NCBI RefSeq assembly: GCF_947507565.1
Contig: NC_089185.1
Coordinates: 2,170,001-2,234,000 of the forward strand
Direction of reading: 5' to 3'
DNA: 64,000 bases
Source: Oscarella lobularis
Lineage: Eukaryota; Porifera; Homoscleromorpha; Homosclerophorida; Oscarellidae
In this document: in pieces, positions 46,768-57,755 of the stretch
How the letters are laid out: each line of letters opens with the position of its first letter
Numbering within the stretch: position 1 is the stretch's first letter
Translations under genes and position numbers: made by a program
The notes under the pieces: model-generated
The model's input: only the letters and a program-made list of their open reading frames with translations
What the model was told of the DNA's origin: nothing
Databases searched by the model: none

Positions 46768-47574
46768 TTAAAGGGGCACTGTAACGGTTGTTAAACATAT
46801 ACTACTATTAAAGTTCTTACGTTTCCTAATCGTTTTGCGCCCGTTTTGCTGGCATTGTGTGCTTCTGCTACGAGAACGAAGCGTTTTAACTCTGTAATGA
46901 CGGGCGTTCTGTGACGTAACTGGTCCACGCAGCTACCCGGATACAAAAAATGAACCGGCGTTTACGTCAAAGGCGTCACCTGCCGAGAAAGTTTGAAAGA
47001 AAAAAGTGTAGATCGTAAGGACTGAAACCGTTCGGTAATGACTTGAATTCGCTAACTACAAGCGGAAACGAGATAAAGCCGGAAACGCGCTTTTGTTCGT
47101 CATGCATTTCATGCTGTCTTCCGTGCCTTTCCGTCCGTATGTCTGTAAACCTGTAATTGCACAACGTGGGCGAACCTTTGCACATGATAAATTAAGTGGG
47201 ACAATGAGCGGAAAAGCACGGAAGACAGCATCGAATACATGACGCACAAAAGCGCGTTTCCGGCTTTATCTCCTTTCCGCTTTTAGTTAGCGAATGCAAG
47301 TCAGTACAGAACGGTTTCAGTCCTTACGATCTACACTTTTTTCTTTCAAACTTTCTTGGCAGGTGACGCCTTCGACATAAACTACGGATCATTTTTTGTA
47401 TCCGGGTAGCTGCGTGGACCAGTTACGTCACAGAACGCCCGTCATTACAGAGTTAAAACGCTTCGTTCTCGTTGCCGAAGCACACAATGCCAGCAAAACC
47501 GGCGCGAAACGATTAGAAAACATAAGAACTTTAATAGTAGTATAGGTTTAAAAACCGTTACAGTGCCCCTTTAA
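46768..47574. mobile_element. TTAA-flanked foldback MITE, copy 1
   Basis: TTAA at 46768-46771 and 47571-47574; ends AGGGGCACTGTAACGG and its complement. Arms of about 360 bp include ACGGGCGTTCTGTGACGTAA, ACCCGGATACAAAAAATGAA and GTGTAGATCGTAAGGACTGA. A TTAA duplication with AGGGG ends points to the Kolobok group. It matches the sequence from 63561 to the window end. Confidence 0.92.
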
Positions 47575-48790
47575 CTAATTACGTTTACTTCATTTTTGAC
47601 ACAGAAGCGTGTGTACGCTGACTCTCAAATGTTGGTAAACCGCTAAAAGGAATTCCTGCTTTCTAAAAACGGTGTCAGTAACCTTTTCCTCTACTCCAAT
47701 AATTGCGGTTGTAAAAAGTTCAAGATTTACGCAGGAAAACATTATGGCTGCTAATGGTCAAGTTTTCATGAATTTCAAGATTATTTAATTAATGTAAACT
47801 GTCGCGCTGCCTATAATCTGGTTTTCTCGCTCTACGACATCTACTCCAGTTCTGAACGTCGGTGCGCTACTGTTCGAGTTGTCGTGCTCTCAGCCGTTGC
47901 ATGAATGCATTCCCGGTACTAAAAATTATCAGGCATTTTAAGATTAGCAATTCGGCATTCCCACTTCTAATGACAAAGTATTCCTTCTTTCTGATGACGG
48001 TTCCAGTTAATTAATAACCTTCTTACTACTCTTATGATCAAGGGTGTAAAAGTTCAAGATTTTCGCAGGAAAGCGTTATCGCTACTACTGATGGCGCTTT
48101 CATGAATTTCAAGATGTGCAAGGTAAACTGTCCTGTTTCACATGCATAATGAGGTTTTCTCTCTGTTCGACATGCATACACTCGGTGCTTACACTCGGTG
48201 CTTACGAATTAACGTTGTCGCTACTGTTAATTGGTTTTCTTAGTTGCTCTATAAGACGTCGCTTTCCTGCATTTGAAGATCAGCTGCGGTAAAAAGGCCA
48301 GTTATTTGTAATCAGGTTTTATCGCTACTACTGAAAACGCTTTCATGAATTTCAAGATGGGTCAAGGTAAACTGCCCTGCTTCACATAATGAGGTTTTCT
48401 CTCACTCGGTTTCTCTCACTCGGCGCTGACACTCGGTGCTTACGAACGTTGTCGCTACTGGTAATTGTTTTTTTAGTTGCTCTAAGATCTGCATTTCAAG
48501 ATCGGTTGTGGTAAAAGGCCAGTTATTCATAATCAGGTCTTCCCGCTCTTTGATATCCAGATGCTACAGACAGCTAAATAATCAGGTTTTCTTTCCATAA
48601 ATAAACATTCCGAATGCTGTGAATGATCAGGCATTCGAAAATTTGGGAATCAAAACATTTACTTTACCAATGGTGGAGTAGCTATACCTTCCGATAACTA
48701 ATTAGGAATCCTGAATTCAGTTCAAGATCTGTGCGATGTGGCTTTCTTCAACCTAATAAAGATAGGTGCCAAAAATTTAGCGCGACCGGT
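47575..48790. other. No recognised gene; diffuse TTTCAAGAT / AATCAGGTTTTC repeats
   Basis: Phrases such as CATGAATTTCAAGATG, ACTGCCCTGCTTCACATAAT and CACTCGGTGCTTACGAA recur two or three times between 47,750 and 48,480, showing local duplication of about 240-bp blocks. No coding signal. Confidence 0.5.
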
Positions 48791-48879
48791 GATCAAGTTT
48801 TTGTCTAGATAGTGTCAGGAAGCAGAGAGAAGGCAATTTCAGTTCCCGTATGGGAGGGTTCGGCTCAGGCTCGTAAAAG

Positions 48880-49050
48880 GGGCCCGGTTGCTCCAGAAAC
48901 CGCTTCTTACACTGCGCGGAGTAGCGAGCGAAGCGTCGCGCGCACGAAAACGGCGCGAAACGGCGGCGCGGCGACGTTTACGACGCAACAAAATCGGCAA
49001 GATGGCGACGTCCAGGCGCGTTGTCTCGTATTTTCCAAGATGGCGGTCGG
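48880..49050. promoter_or_regulatory. CpG-rich patch with CAAGATGGCG motifs
   Basis: A short GC- and CpG-rich stretch with GCAAGATGGCGACG (about 48990) and CCAAGATGGCGGTC (about 49035), resembling YY1-type promoter elements of animals. It sits next to the pogo element at 49056, which may have split it from its gene. No transcript evidence. Confidence 0.3.
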
Positions 49051-49055
49051 CTTTA

Positions 49056-50880
49056 CCGTATTCTGCCGAGTAAACGCCCATGGGCGCTTGCAATAAGTTT
49101 AGAATTCAGAGGGGGGTGGGCGCTTGCTCGGACTATCCTAGGATTTATATCCCAGTAAACGCCCACCCAATCTAAGTTCACATGAAGAGAGCAGTTTAGT
49201 GTCTACCGGTGCTGTACCACTCGCACGATATATACCATATAAGATTCACACAGACTGTTCACAATGAGAATGTTTCAGTCATGGTCTTCCTCATCACCGA
49301 AGGAGCTGAGGTCGTCGTCGTCATCGGAGTCAGATGGAGAGTCCTCTTCGTCTGATTCATTCCCCCCTTCGTCTTCTTCATTCAGTCGCGGCGAATCGTC
49401 GCTAAGGAGGTCATCTTCTGATCTGGTCATCTTCTGATCCATCAAGTGCATTGGAAATGCCGCAAACAAAGAAAGACTTCACCAGCAATTCGGGCGAAAT
49501 TTTTCTTCAAGCTTCTGCTACCCAATCAATAACATTTTGTCGGGTTGGCTGTTTCAAATTGCCAGCAGGTGTTTTCCCTCCGCCGTTCTGCCTCATCCAG
49601 CTCGACCACGACTCCCTAATGCTTTCCTTGAACGGCTTGTTCACCGACCGATCCATAGGCTGGGCTATCGACGTGCACCCACCCGGAATTAGAACGATCT
49701 CCGAGTTGCATTCTTCTGACGCAATTTTTCGACTGTCGTCTGCCTTATGAGGGCGATATTCATCTAAAATCAGCAACTTTCGTTGTTGATGACTTTTGTA
49801 TACCGTTCTCAACCAAGTGTGGAACAGTTCACGGGTCATCCAGCCATTGGTAGATGCAAACACGCGAACATTACCGGGATAAATCAAATTTCTCCTCACT
49901 AACGCGTTGCCCAAGTTGGCCGCTGCGTTCTTTGAAGATCAGAAATGCCGGAAGTTTGTCCCCTGCAGCAGTTGAAGCAAGCGCAACAGTGAACCCCTTC
50001 TTTTCCGCGCGAGAAGTTTTTATTCGAACAGTCTTTTTTCCTTTCAACTCGTTTGTCCTCCTGCAGGGCATGTCAAACCGAACCATTGTCTGATCCATAT
50101 TGACAATTTTGTCGGGGATAATGGAATGCTTGATCCTTGCAGCAATAACGGAACTGAGACGAAAATTAGAATCCCCGCTATGTACGAAAAGGCAAATCTT
50201 ACCGGCGAAATGCTGCAAGTTTCTCCGCGACATCGGCCGGGACAAACTGGGATGAGTTCGTTCCTGATCGATATCCCACGTGGAATCGTCGTTTCCATTG
50301 CCACAGCCATTTGGAACTGGCGGCAAATCCTTGCATTTGCAAGCCGCCAGCAATTTCCTTTCCTCGTGCCCGAAGCTCCTTGTTTGAAACGGAATTGCCC
50401 TTCGCCCGTTCCTCTTCGAGATATGAGAAAAGGGAAGCGTCTAACTCTTTTGATGCGACCTCATGCCCTTGGTGAAGCTTCCTCTTTTTCTTCGATGCAC
50501 CAACATCATGCTTCGCTAACTCATCGAAGTTTCTCTCCCATTCGCGAATCCGTTTTCGGTCGACCTCTAACTCCCTTGCCGTTTGGGAGACGTTTCTGCC
50601 GTGCAATCTGTGCCATTTCACGGCCATGCATTTGAATCCGACGGTGTAAGACGAATGTCGCTTCGACATCTTGAAGTTGCGCCAACGAATGACGTAACAA
50701 TGGAAACTGTCAAACAGGCATGCGCCGCTTAATTGAATGAAAAGCAACGTGCACGAAATCTAAGATGATACGCGTGCATGGGCGTTCACAAGGATACAAA
50801 TGTACCCTGTACACTAATTTCGCACGGAAGAGGGGGGTGGGCGCTTGCTCGGGTGTGGGCGTTTACTCGGTAGTTTACGG
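49056..50880 (-). mobile_element. pogo transposon (POGK-like), both ends present
   Basis: Ends read CCGTATTCTGCCGAGTAAAC at 49056 and the near-complement ending GTTTACTCGGTAGTTTACGG at 50880, flanked by TA (49054-49055 and 50881-50882). Both subterminal regions carry GGGGGGTGGGCGCTTGCTCG. A broken minus-strand transposase fills the interior. Confidence 0.9.
49275..50747 (-). pseudogene. POGK-like pogo transposase, frameshifted
   Basis: N-terminal piece: MSKRHSSYTVGFKCMAVKW and ARELEVDRKRIREWERNFDE (BrkDBD-type helix-turn-helix), then a CENP-B-like domain (SNKELRARGKEIA, ASSKWLWQWKRRFH). Frame change near 50230 into IVNMDQTMVRFDMP (first Asp) and TSRAEKKGFTVALASTAAGD; another near 49912 into NVRVFASTNGWMTRELFHTW, LLILDEYRPHKADD (second Asp) and GGCTSIAQPMDRSVNKPFKE (third Asp); then VIDWVAEA, an in-frame TGA, and RKISPELLVKSFFVCGISNA. 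It ends in a strongly acidic tail (SDSDDDDDLSSFGDEEDHD). All three catalytic positions survive but the frame is broken three times. Confidence 0.85.
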
Positions 50881-50882
50881 TA

Positions 50883-51775
50883 ATAGTGTAGAGATTAGAA
50901 TTAAACTCAAGGCCATCTCTCCCTCTCCGTGCACCTTTTCTTTTAATTAATGTTTTATATAAATGATTGTATGGCCTAGATCTTTTCCTTTTCCGATATA
51001 AATCTATTGACGGGCCAAATCCTCTTCTTCTTTCTTCTTTCTCCATTTCTTATAATTGCCTGACTCCAGTGCTACCTAAATTATCAATAGATAAGCCTGT
51101 CGCACAGTGGAATCCCCTATAAGACAAGGCCGGATCACGAGGGGGCCGTGGGGACCATGGCCCCCAACTTTTTGTCCAATGGTAATATATAATTACTATT
51201 AATTTTCTTTCTTCACCGTCGTGCGTAGGAAAGCTTTCTCTTGGTCAAAATGCTGCTTTTTCTAAGCCACGTAGCTCAGTCACGTGGCTTTTGACGCTCA
51301 CGTACGAGATCCGGGAATAGCAGTGATCAACCATGACCCAAATTCGCCTAAATAACTTGATTGTGCCTCATGTGCACCGAAATCGACTTGACGCAATTGA
51401 TCTTACGCAAGTAGGAGCTGAATTCGTTAGAGCCAGCAGTCACCGCAAGTAGATTTTTGGCAAATTTCATTAAATAAATTGAAGCCCTAATCGCTCTGAA
51501 CTTTTGCGTTAAGTAAACTGAAGAAATGACGAAGGCAAAAAACAGCGTTTTGATCGGTTAATCGCATCATGCAAAAGCGTAGGAAATTGATGTCTCGAGT
51601 GGGCGTGGCCTTAAAATTTTTTCTCCAGCGAAGCGCGCGCGGAGTGGCCCATCCAACCTCACTTCGCGTGAGCCGGCCTTGTAAGAAACATAGTTTTGTT
51701 TTTAAGGCGCCTGCGAAAATCTGACTGGGAATTGCAGGAAAGCGTGCGGTTTGTATATGATCCATTCGTCATTGG
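50883..51775. other. No recognised gene
   Basis: Spacer between two transposons; no recognised coding motif. ACGTAGCTCAGTCACGTGGC-like phrases near 51270 form a small inverted repeat. Confidence 0.4.
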
Positions 51776-51814
51776 CCCAATTATGGCGGTATATTTGTGT
51801 CAAAAATAAGAGCT

Positions 51815-52166
51815 TGAAGTAACAACAGGACTTCGAAGCAACAACGTTGTTGTTATCTTCAAAGCAACAACGGTTCGGTATTGTTGCTTCGAAGTATTGT
51901 TGTTGTTGCGTCGAACTACTGTTGTTGTTGCTTCGAAGTGCTGTTGTTGCTTCGAAGTCATGTTGCTGTTGCTTCGAACTACTGTTGTTGCTTTGAAGTG
52001 CAGCTATTGTTGCTTCGAAGTGCTATTGTTGCTTCGAACTACTGTTGTTGCTTCGAAGTGCTATTGTTGCTTCGAAGTCTTATTGTTGCTTCGAAGTCCT
52101 ATTGTTGCTTCGAAGTGCTATTGTTCCTTCGAAGTGCTATTTGTTGTTGCTTCGTAGTACACATGC
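51815..52166. repeat. Left minisatellite arm, GTTGTTGCTTCGAAGT units
   Basis: About 20 units of 15-21 bp built from TTGTTGCTTCGAAGTxCT; the core TTCGAA is palindromic. It forms most of the left inverted repeat of the IS3-like element. Long cysteine- and leucine-rich open frames across it are periodicity artefacts. Confidence 0.95.
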
Positions 52167-52197
52167 ACGAATAATGTAAAACGCATGCGCAGCAGAA

Positions 52198-53641
52198 ATG
52201 GCTGATTTTCCACGCGCAAAGGAGGCTTTCTTGAATCGCTTAGAGGCAATTCTGGCTGAGATTAACAACTTTTTCGATACAGCAGCTTTTCCTGACTTCG
52301 TGGAGAGCATTAGAACTCGTCTTCAAAGCCTATTTAGGACGGCAATGAACATGAGTGCTACAGTGACTCTTCCAGAGAGTGTCTTTGAACAAATTTTGCA
52401 AAGTATTGCTTTGTTGGACAGTCAGACAGAAATTGAAGATGGCTCGTCTACCTCCTACCACTGTAAAGTTGAAAGCACGGGCGAAAGAGGAAGAAGTCGT
52501 TTTGTCATAACGAGGGATCAGCTGGAGTACTTATTAGCGAGCGATTTCAGTGTTTCAAGAATTGCGTTACTTTTGGGGGTGTCTCCATCGACGATTCGCC
52601 GCCGCATGGCGCAGTTTCGCATTAGTGTTTCGGATACCTACATCGTCGTATCAGATGAGCAGTTGTGTGAAGAGATTCGAGACGTTAAGACTAATCATCC
52701 CAACAGCGGATATCGGGCTGTGTGGAGTCAACTCCGTTCAAAAGGCATCAAAGTTCCTGTTCACAGAGTGAGACTACTTTGCCTGCGCATTGATCCTGTT
52801 GGAGTTGCAACGCGCTGGATGTCGACCATTGAGCGGCGAACGTATAGAGTTGCAGGTCCTAATTCTCTTTGGCACATCGACGGCAACCATAAGCTTATAC
52901 GGTTAGAATCAATACATTCAAATTTAGATGAACTATTTTTAGGTGGCGCATTGTTGTACACGGCGGCATTGATGGATTTAGCCGACGAATTGTCTTCATG
53001 CATTGTTCAGTAAACAATAAAGCGACTACCGTATATCACTACTTTAGAAGAGCTGCTCGCCGTTTCGGTCTTCCTTCGAGAGTCAGATCGGATCGAGGAG
53101 GCGAAAATCGGTTTGCATCACTTTATATGCTGTCTCTTCCTCTCAGGGGTCCTCGACGCGTAAGTTTTATAACAGGACGCTCTGTTCATAATCAACGGAT
53201 GGAACGCTTTTGGCGCGACTATTTCTATCAGGTACATTGTAATAATAGCTGCACAGCAACATTTAGAACAGCACTGTTTCTTCAGGTTGATAAGGAAAGA
53301 CTAGATCCATGTTCAGAAAGGGATTTAGCTTGTCTGCCCACGTCTTTATTCCGCGACTAGAACGAGATCTTCAGCAATTTCAAAGCGCTTGGAACCTTCA
53401 TCCCCTTTCTTCGGAACACTGCAGATCCCCTAATCAATTGTGGGTAGAAGGAATGCATTCTTCTGCCAATTCTGGTCTGACGTGCGCAAATGAGCTGTTT
53501 CACGCCGTTGGGGACAATGCTTCTAGTTATGATCTGAATGTTGATGGACTGATCCATACAAACACTGACGCCGTCGTTGTTCCTGAAGACGACGTATCAC
53601 ATGAACAGCGTCATTTACTTGAGGCCTCATTTGATCCCTAG
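52198..53641 (+). pseudogene. IS3-like rve transposase, three exons, one frame change
   Basis: Exon 1 (52198-52901) starts MADFPRAKEAFLNRLEAILA; about residues 95-145 hold a helix-turn-helix (FSVSRIALLLGVSPSTIRRR), 155-195 an IS3-type HTH_21 segment (NHPNSGYRAVWSQLRSKGIK), then SLWHIDGNHKLIR. A 41-bp intron (52902-52942) joins to WRIVVHGGIDGFSRRIVFMH, GLPSRVRSDRGGEN and ITGRSVHNQRMERFWRDYF; a 54-bp intron (53232-53285) precedes exon 3. The rve triad is D (HIDG), D (RSDRG) and E (RMERF). In exon 3 the frame slips near 53335 (DLACL to HVFIPRLERDLQQFQSAWNL), a two-base gain or one-base loss at a C run, then runs to a stop at 53641. A single slip means very recent decay or a sequencing error. Confidence 0.85.
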
Positions 53642-53809
53642 GCTGAAAGCGAAAATTACGGAATCGAAATTTATTTCAATGCTCGCGAAATGATGTCACA
53701 GTAATTTCGTAATTTAAACACAAGTTTATAAAGCACTTTTTACGATCCATCCGCTAGGTATCCGGGACCGAAGTACATTAGGGACACTACTGCACGTGGC
53801 GAGCGCAAA

Positions 53810-56800
53810 ATGAGCAAAAACGCGCTGAAGAAATCCCTGTTGGGGAATATAGAAGGAATAAAGAAAGCTTTGGAAGAGTTTGGGTCTGATAATGTCGACG
53901 ACGGTGAAGAGGACGGGCTGGATTCGCCGCGAGTGGAACGAAGAAGCGCGCCGAGTAGCCATGCGTCCAATAGCCATTTGCTGCAGTTTACACCGAGCTC
54001 TGCTTTATACGCAGAGCAGCAAAGGCTTTTTGGGCCAAGGAGAACTTCGTCTGGACGAAAAGGCAAGGGAAAAAAGCGACGTCACGACGGCACAATCGTC
54101 CATCGAACGTGGACCCGAAAATTTGTTTGCCTTCGAAATCGAAGTGATTTTGCCGCTCCTAAAAGAGCTGAAAAAGCAATATTGATGCGAATGAATCTTG
54201 GTGAACGACGTCTCACTTTCGGTGTCAATTCAACAGCGACAGATGTTGACAAGTACTTGCCTAAAAGAAGCTTATCCAACCTTAGCGCTTGTTGGTGGCT
54301 ACACCCTCTTAGTCACAGACGTCCAGCATGGGAACCGGAATCTTATTCCACTGAAGACGCCTTACGATGTCGCATCACTAAAATCGCAGAGTCAAAGTCA
54401 AAACATTTATATACCGCCTCTTCAGGAGAACATTCCTAGAAAACCTCTGGACCTTCCAGAAGATGACAAGAAGGTTATAGAGTTGACAATGCCAAGCGCA
54501 TCAGAGAAGCTATATGGTGTTGTCTTTTTACTGTAGGAAGCCATAGAAGACTCCTGTCGCAAGTGCCATGCAAAACTTCCAATGGCAGAACTGATCGCGC
54601 ATGTTGGAAACTGTTCAAAGTTTGATAACAGTTTAACTAAATAATTTCGATGTTAATAAATTATACTTATTGTAGGCAAGGTGACAGCGATTTTCAAGTG
54701 GTCGCCGAAGAAAGTCCTGAAAAGGTTGATTTGACGATGGATGATGACGATATTAAGATGCGCGGCAGCATTAACCCAGATGTGCTTACGCAGGTATGTA
54801 CTATTGCTGAAACGGTTTCAAAAACATTTAAATAATTTATTAAAGAGGCGAACCCTTATCCAGGAGCAAGACGAGGCATATGCTCTATTTCTTGCTGACG
54901 ATGAAGAAAAGGTTCACAGTTTTCATACTGCTTAGTAGCGCAATGTCTAAATGCCACTTTAGGATCGACAATTTGAAGTAAATCGAAGAGAAGAATTTGA
55001 GCGTGAAGCTGAAGAATCGGCTAGAATTAGTGTATGTATTTATGGTCACAACGTTGGTGTTTATGTCTTAAAAATGATTTTAAATAGATGATCGAAGACG
55101 AAAAAGAAGCATATGCTGCTTTGCTGCCAGAGGAACCGTACGACGACGATTACGACTGCGCGACTGTAAAAGTTAGGCTGCCCTCAAGCAAAGAAATAAG
55201 CCGCCGCTTTTCATTGCTCACTTGCAACCTAAACGCAAAGCTTTCTCATTACTTTCAGTTTTCTTAGTCACAATTAAGGACGTACTTGTGTGGGTTGCAT
55301 CGCACAAAGACTCGCCCGAAATAGATTCCTCACGCCTCATGAATCGAATGAGTCGTGGAAGACCGCAGCCGTTTACCGACATAGACATGACTCTGTCGTT
55401 ATCTGAAGTTTTTGGAGTGGCAACGAATATCAATTTGGTTTGTGTGGTATGCCCTGCATTTATCCTGGCGACCACTTTTTTAGGCTTTTGACCTCTTGTA
55501 GACCGTCAAATCTGACAATGATCCACATGGAAAAGATGATGTGAAAGAAAATAAAAAGTAAGCTTCTTGTGTATGATAGTAGTGTAGCTCAGTTTTCCGC
55601 TCTCAGAATTAGGCAAAATGAGTTTCCAAATTTGGAAAGCATAGTGAGACATCTGCAAACTCTCCTTCGAGACACGCCAACTGTAGATGACGATGGGATC
55701 ATGGACTACACTGAAAGTAAACGTCTCTCCGTCCGTCGAGCGTTCCTTTTGCAAGACGCGCTTCTATTTGCGGCTCACAAAAAATTTGATCCAACTCGAT
55801 ATACAACTGTAGTAGATTTTGAAATTTACTTTTTCCTGTTTGTAACTTGTTTTTGCAGGTTACATTCATTGGAGGAGGATGCCGCCGGGAATTCTGGCGT
55901 CTTGACGCCGAACTGGCGAATGAAAAGTTGTTTTGGGGCAGTGCACATGCTCGCGTCCCCAGACAAGATTCAGCGGCAGTCATTGTAAAAAAACAACGAT
56001 GAGTATCATGCTATTATATATTAGCGCGTTTTAGGCGAAGCACTTTGAATCTCTGGGAAAGCTCATAGCGATGAGTCTTTCGCAAGACGGATCCGGTTTT
56101 CCATTTCTTTCTGCGAAGACGTACAAGTACATTGTGGGAGGAGATGTCTCCCGACTAAACCCGACAGACGAAGAAGTCCCCGACATTGAAATTAGGCAAC
56201 TAGTTGCTCTGGTTAGAAATGCGTGTACTGTCTAAGAAAAATAGCACTTTCTAAAATAGATTGTTAATGCTGACGACGCGAACACTCTCCAGAACGTGGT
56301 TAACGAGGAGAGCGCAATTGACTTGATTGCAAAAGCAGGCTACAACTGTCCACTTATCTCCATAACGATGGACAAAAAAAAGAACTTGATCAAATGCCTC
56401 AGGCTTAGTTCAGCGATTCTCTGTGTTAAAGCTGAATTAGACCAGCTTTGTACTGGGCTGAAAGCGATGGGTGTGCTCGATATCATGAAAACACATTCAA
56501 AACAAATGAAAGGGTACTTTTGCTGGGGAAAGGAAAATCTCACTGCAGGTATAGCACTAAAATTTTGCGTGATCGGTTTATAGTCACTGTTTTAGAAAAA
56601 CTGTTAAAATTATTTGAAACAGTCGTGTACGTGGAAAAGGAACACAACGAAGAGCAATGGCAGAGTGAAACCGCCACATTCTTGATGTTTGAAAGATATC
56701 TTGACAATTGCAAAGGTAATCCAAAAAAATAAATTTTACTTACACAAGAAACGTATGTACTCCATAGATTTAACTGATGGATTCTGCTCCTTGGAAGAAG

Positions 56801-57001
56801 TGCTCGCGTTCTTTACTGGAGCTTCTAGAATTCCACCATTGGGCTTTGGAAAGACAGCGATGCTAAAGTTCTCAAACACGTCAAGTCTGCCAATGGCCAA
56901 TTCGTTTTAACCTTGCCTTCGCAACATCCGGATGATACAACGTTTTTCGAAAAGCTCAATTTTGGCTTTAAAGGAGGACTGGCACACTTTGGCCAAATTT
57001 G
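53810..57001 (+). pseudogene. HECT-type E3 ubiquitin ligase-like gene (transposon cargo), about 12 exons
   Basis: ATG at 53810. Exon A: a Ser-rich basic region, then the conserved RTWTRKFVCLRNRSDFAAPK and LGERRLTFG; after a one-base slip near 54262, EAYPTLALVGGYTLL and IYIPPLQENI. Next, AIEDSCRKCHAKLPMAELIA with HVGNC (C2HC zinc finger, about 54540-54615); EQDEAYALFLADDEEK (UIM-like, about 54862-54910); ATVKVRLPSSKEISRRF and LVTIKDVLVWVAS (UBX-like, about 55165-55310). HECT region: FSALRIRQNEFPNLES (55590), VTFIGGGCRREFWRLDAEL (55860), GKLIAMSLSQDGSGFPFLSA (56055), LCVKAELDQLCTGLKAMGVL (56420), LEEVLAFFTGASRIPPLGF (56790) and a terminal FGFKGGLAHFGQI. The expected catalytic Cys region reads LPMANS then a frame slip, so the active Cys is not visible. 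Introns are short. It resembles G2E3-like multi-copy HECT proteins of fish and cnidarians. Confidence 0.8.
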
Positions 57002-57231
57002 ATTTATCGGCCGCCTCACCTCATTGACACTACTGCAGTGATTTAGTTGTGTTGTGTTAGGGTTGCGCTTGTTAGCTTCAATAACGCTTGTAGCTTATTT
57101 CTCGAACAAAAGAATTGCGAAATATCTTCTTGTTGTCACTTTGGTACTGTACGTTTAAAACAACTCAGATTAATTAAGATGGGTAGTGGTTGAGATGAGT
57201 CTTATGCGTCATTTTCGAAGCCATGGTCAAA

Positions 57232-57724
57232 ACAAACAATAGCACTTCGAAGCAACAATAGGACTTCGAAGCAACAATAGGACTTCGAAGCAACAATAGC
57301 ACTTCGAAGCAACAACAGTAGTTCGAAGCAACAATAGCATGCACTTCGAAGCAACAACAGTAGTTCGAAGCAACAACAACAGTAGTTCGAAGCAACAATA
57401 GCACTTCGAAGCAACAGCAGTAGTTCGAAGCAGCAACAACATAACTTCGAAGCAACAATAGCACTTCGAAGCAACAATAGCTGCACTTCGAAGCAACAAT
57501 AGCTGCACTTCGAAGCAACAATAGCTGCACTTCGAAGCAACAATAGCTGCACTTCGAAGCAACAACAACATGACTTCAAAGCAACAATAGCACTTCGAAG
57601 CAACAACAACAGTAGTTCGACGCAACAACAACAGTACTTCGAAGCAACAATACCAAACCGTTGTTGCTTTGAAGATAACAACAACGTTGTTGCTTCGAAG
57701 TCCTGTTGTTACTTCAAGGTCTTA
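57232..57724. repeat. Right minisatellite arm, ACTTCGAAGCAACAA units
   Basis: Complement of the left arm, about 490 bp, with more units, so copy number has diverged between arms. The outermost stretch (57600-57749) matches the left outer arm almost base for base, including ACAACAACGTTGTTG. Confidence 0.95.
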
Positions 57725-57755
57725 TTTTTGACACAAATATACCGCCATACCCAAT

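Larger units (their letters stand above)
51782..57749 (+). mobile_element. IS3-like (IS3EU-type) transposon carrying a HECT ubiquitin-ligase gene
   Basis: A 5,968-bp element. Ends are inverted repeats: TATGGCGGTATATTTGTGTC at 51782 and its complement ending at 57749. The direct repeat CCCAAT abuts both ends (51776-51781 and 57750-57755), a perfect 6-bp target duplication. The inverted similarity continues without a gap into facing 15-bp minisatellites, so the arms are roughly 380 bp (left) and 520 bp (right). Two plus-strand genes fill the interior: an rve-type transposase (52198-53641) and a multi-exon HECT E3-like gene (53810-57001). I assign it to the eukaryotic IS3-like group from the IS3-type HTH_21 plus rve architecture; that family name is from memory. 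Confidence 0.9.

Noticed and set aside
46976-47247. Open frame MCKGSPTLCNYRFTDIRTER, similar to 63771-63980
   Set aside because: Similarity is explained by both lying in copies of the same TTAA MITE, and the frame starts at an arbitrary codon inside a foldback arm. No known domain.
51881-52174. Cys/Leu-rich open frames in the left array, and the matching minus-strand frames at 57174-57684
   Set aside because: Periodicity of the 15-bp repeat, not a cysteine-rich protein.
51782-57749. Maverick/Polinton interpretation (6-bp duplication, integrase, long inverted repeats)
   Set aside because: No DNA polymerase B, packaging ATPase or capsid genes; the element is under 6 kb, and the integrase has IS3-type HTH_21 features.
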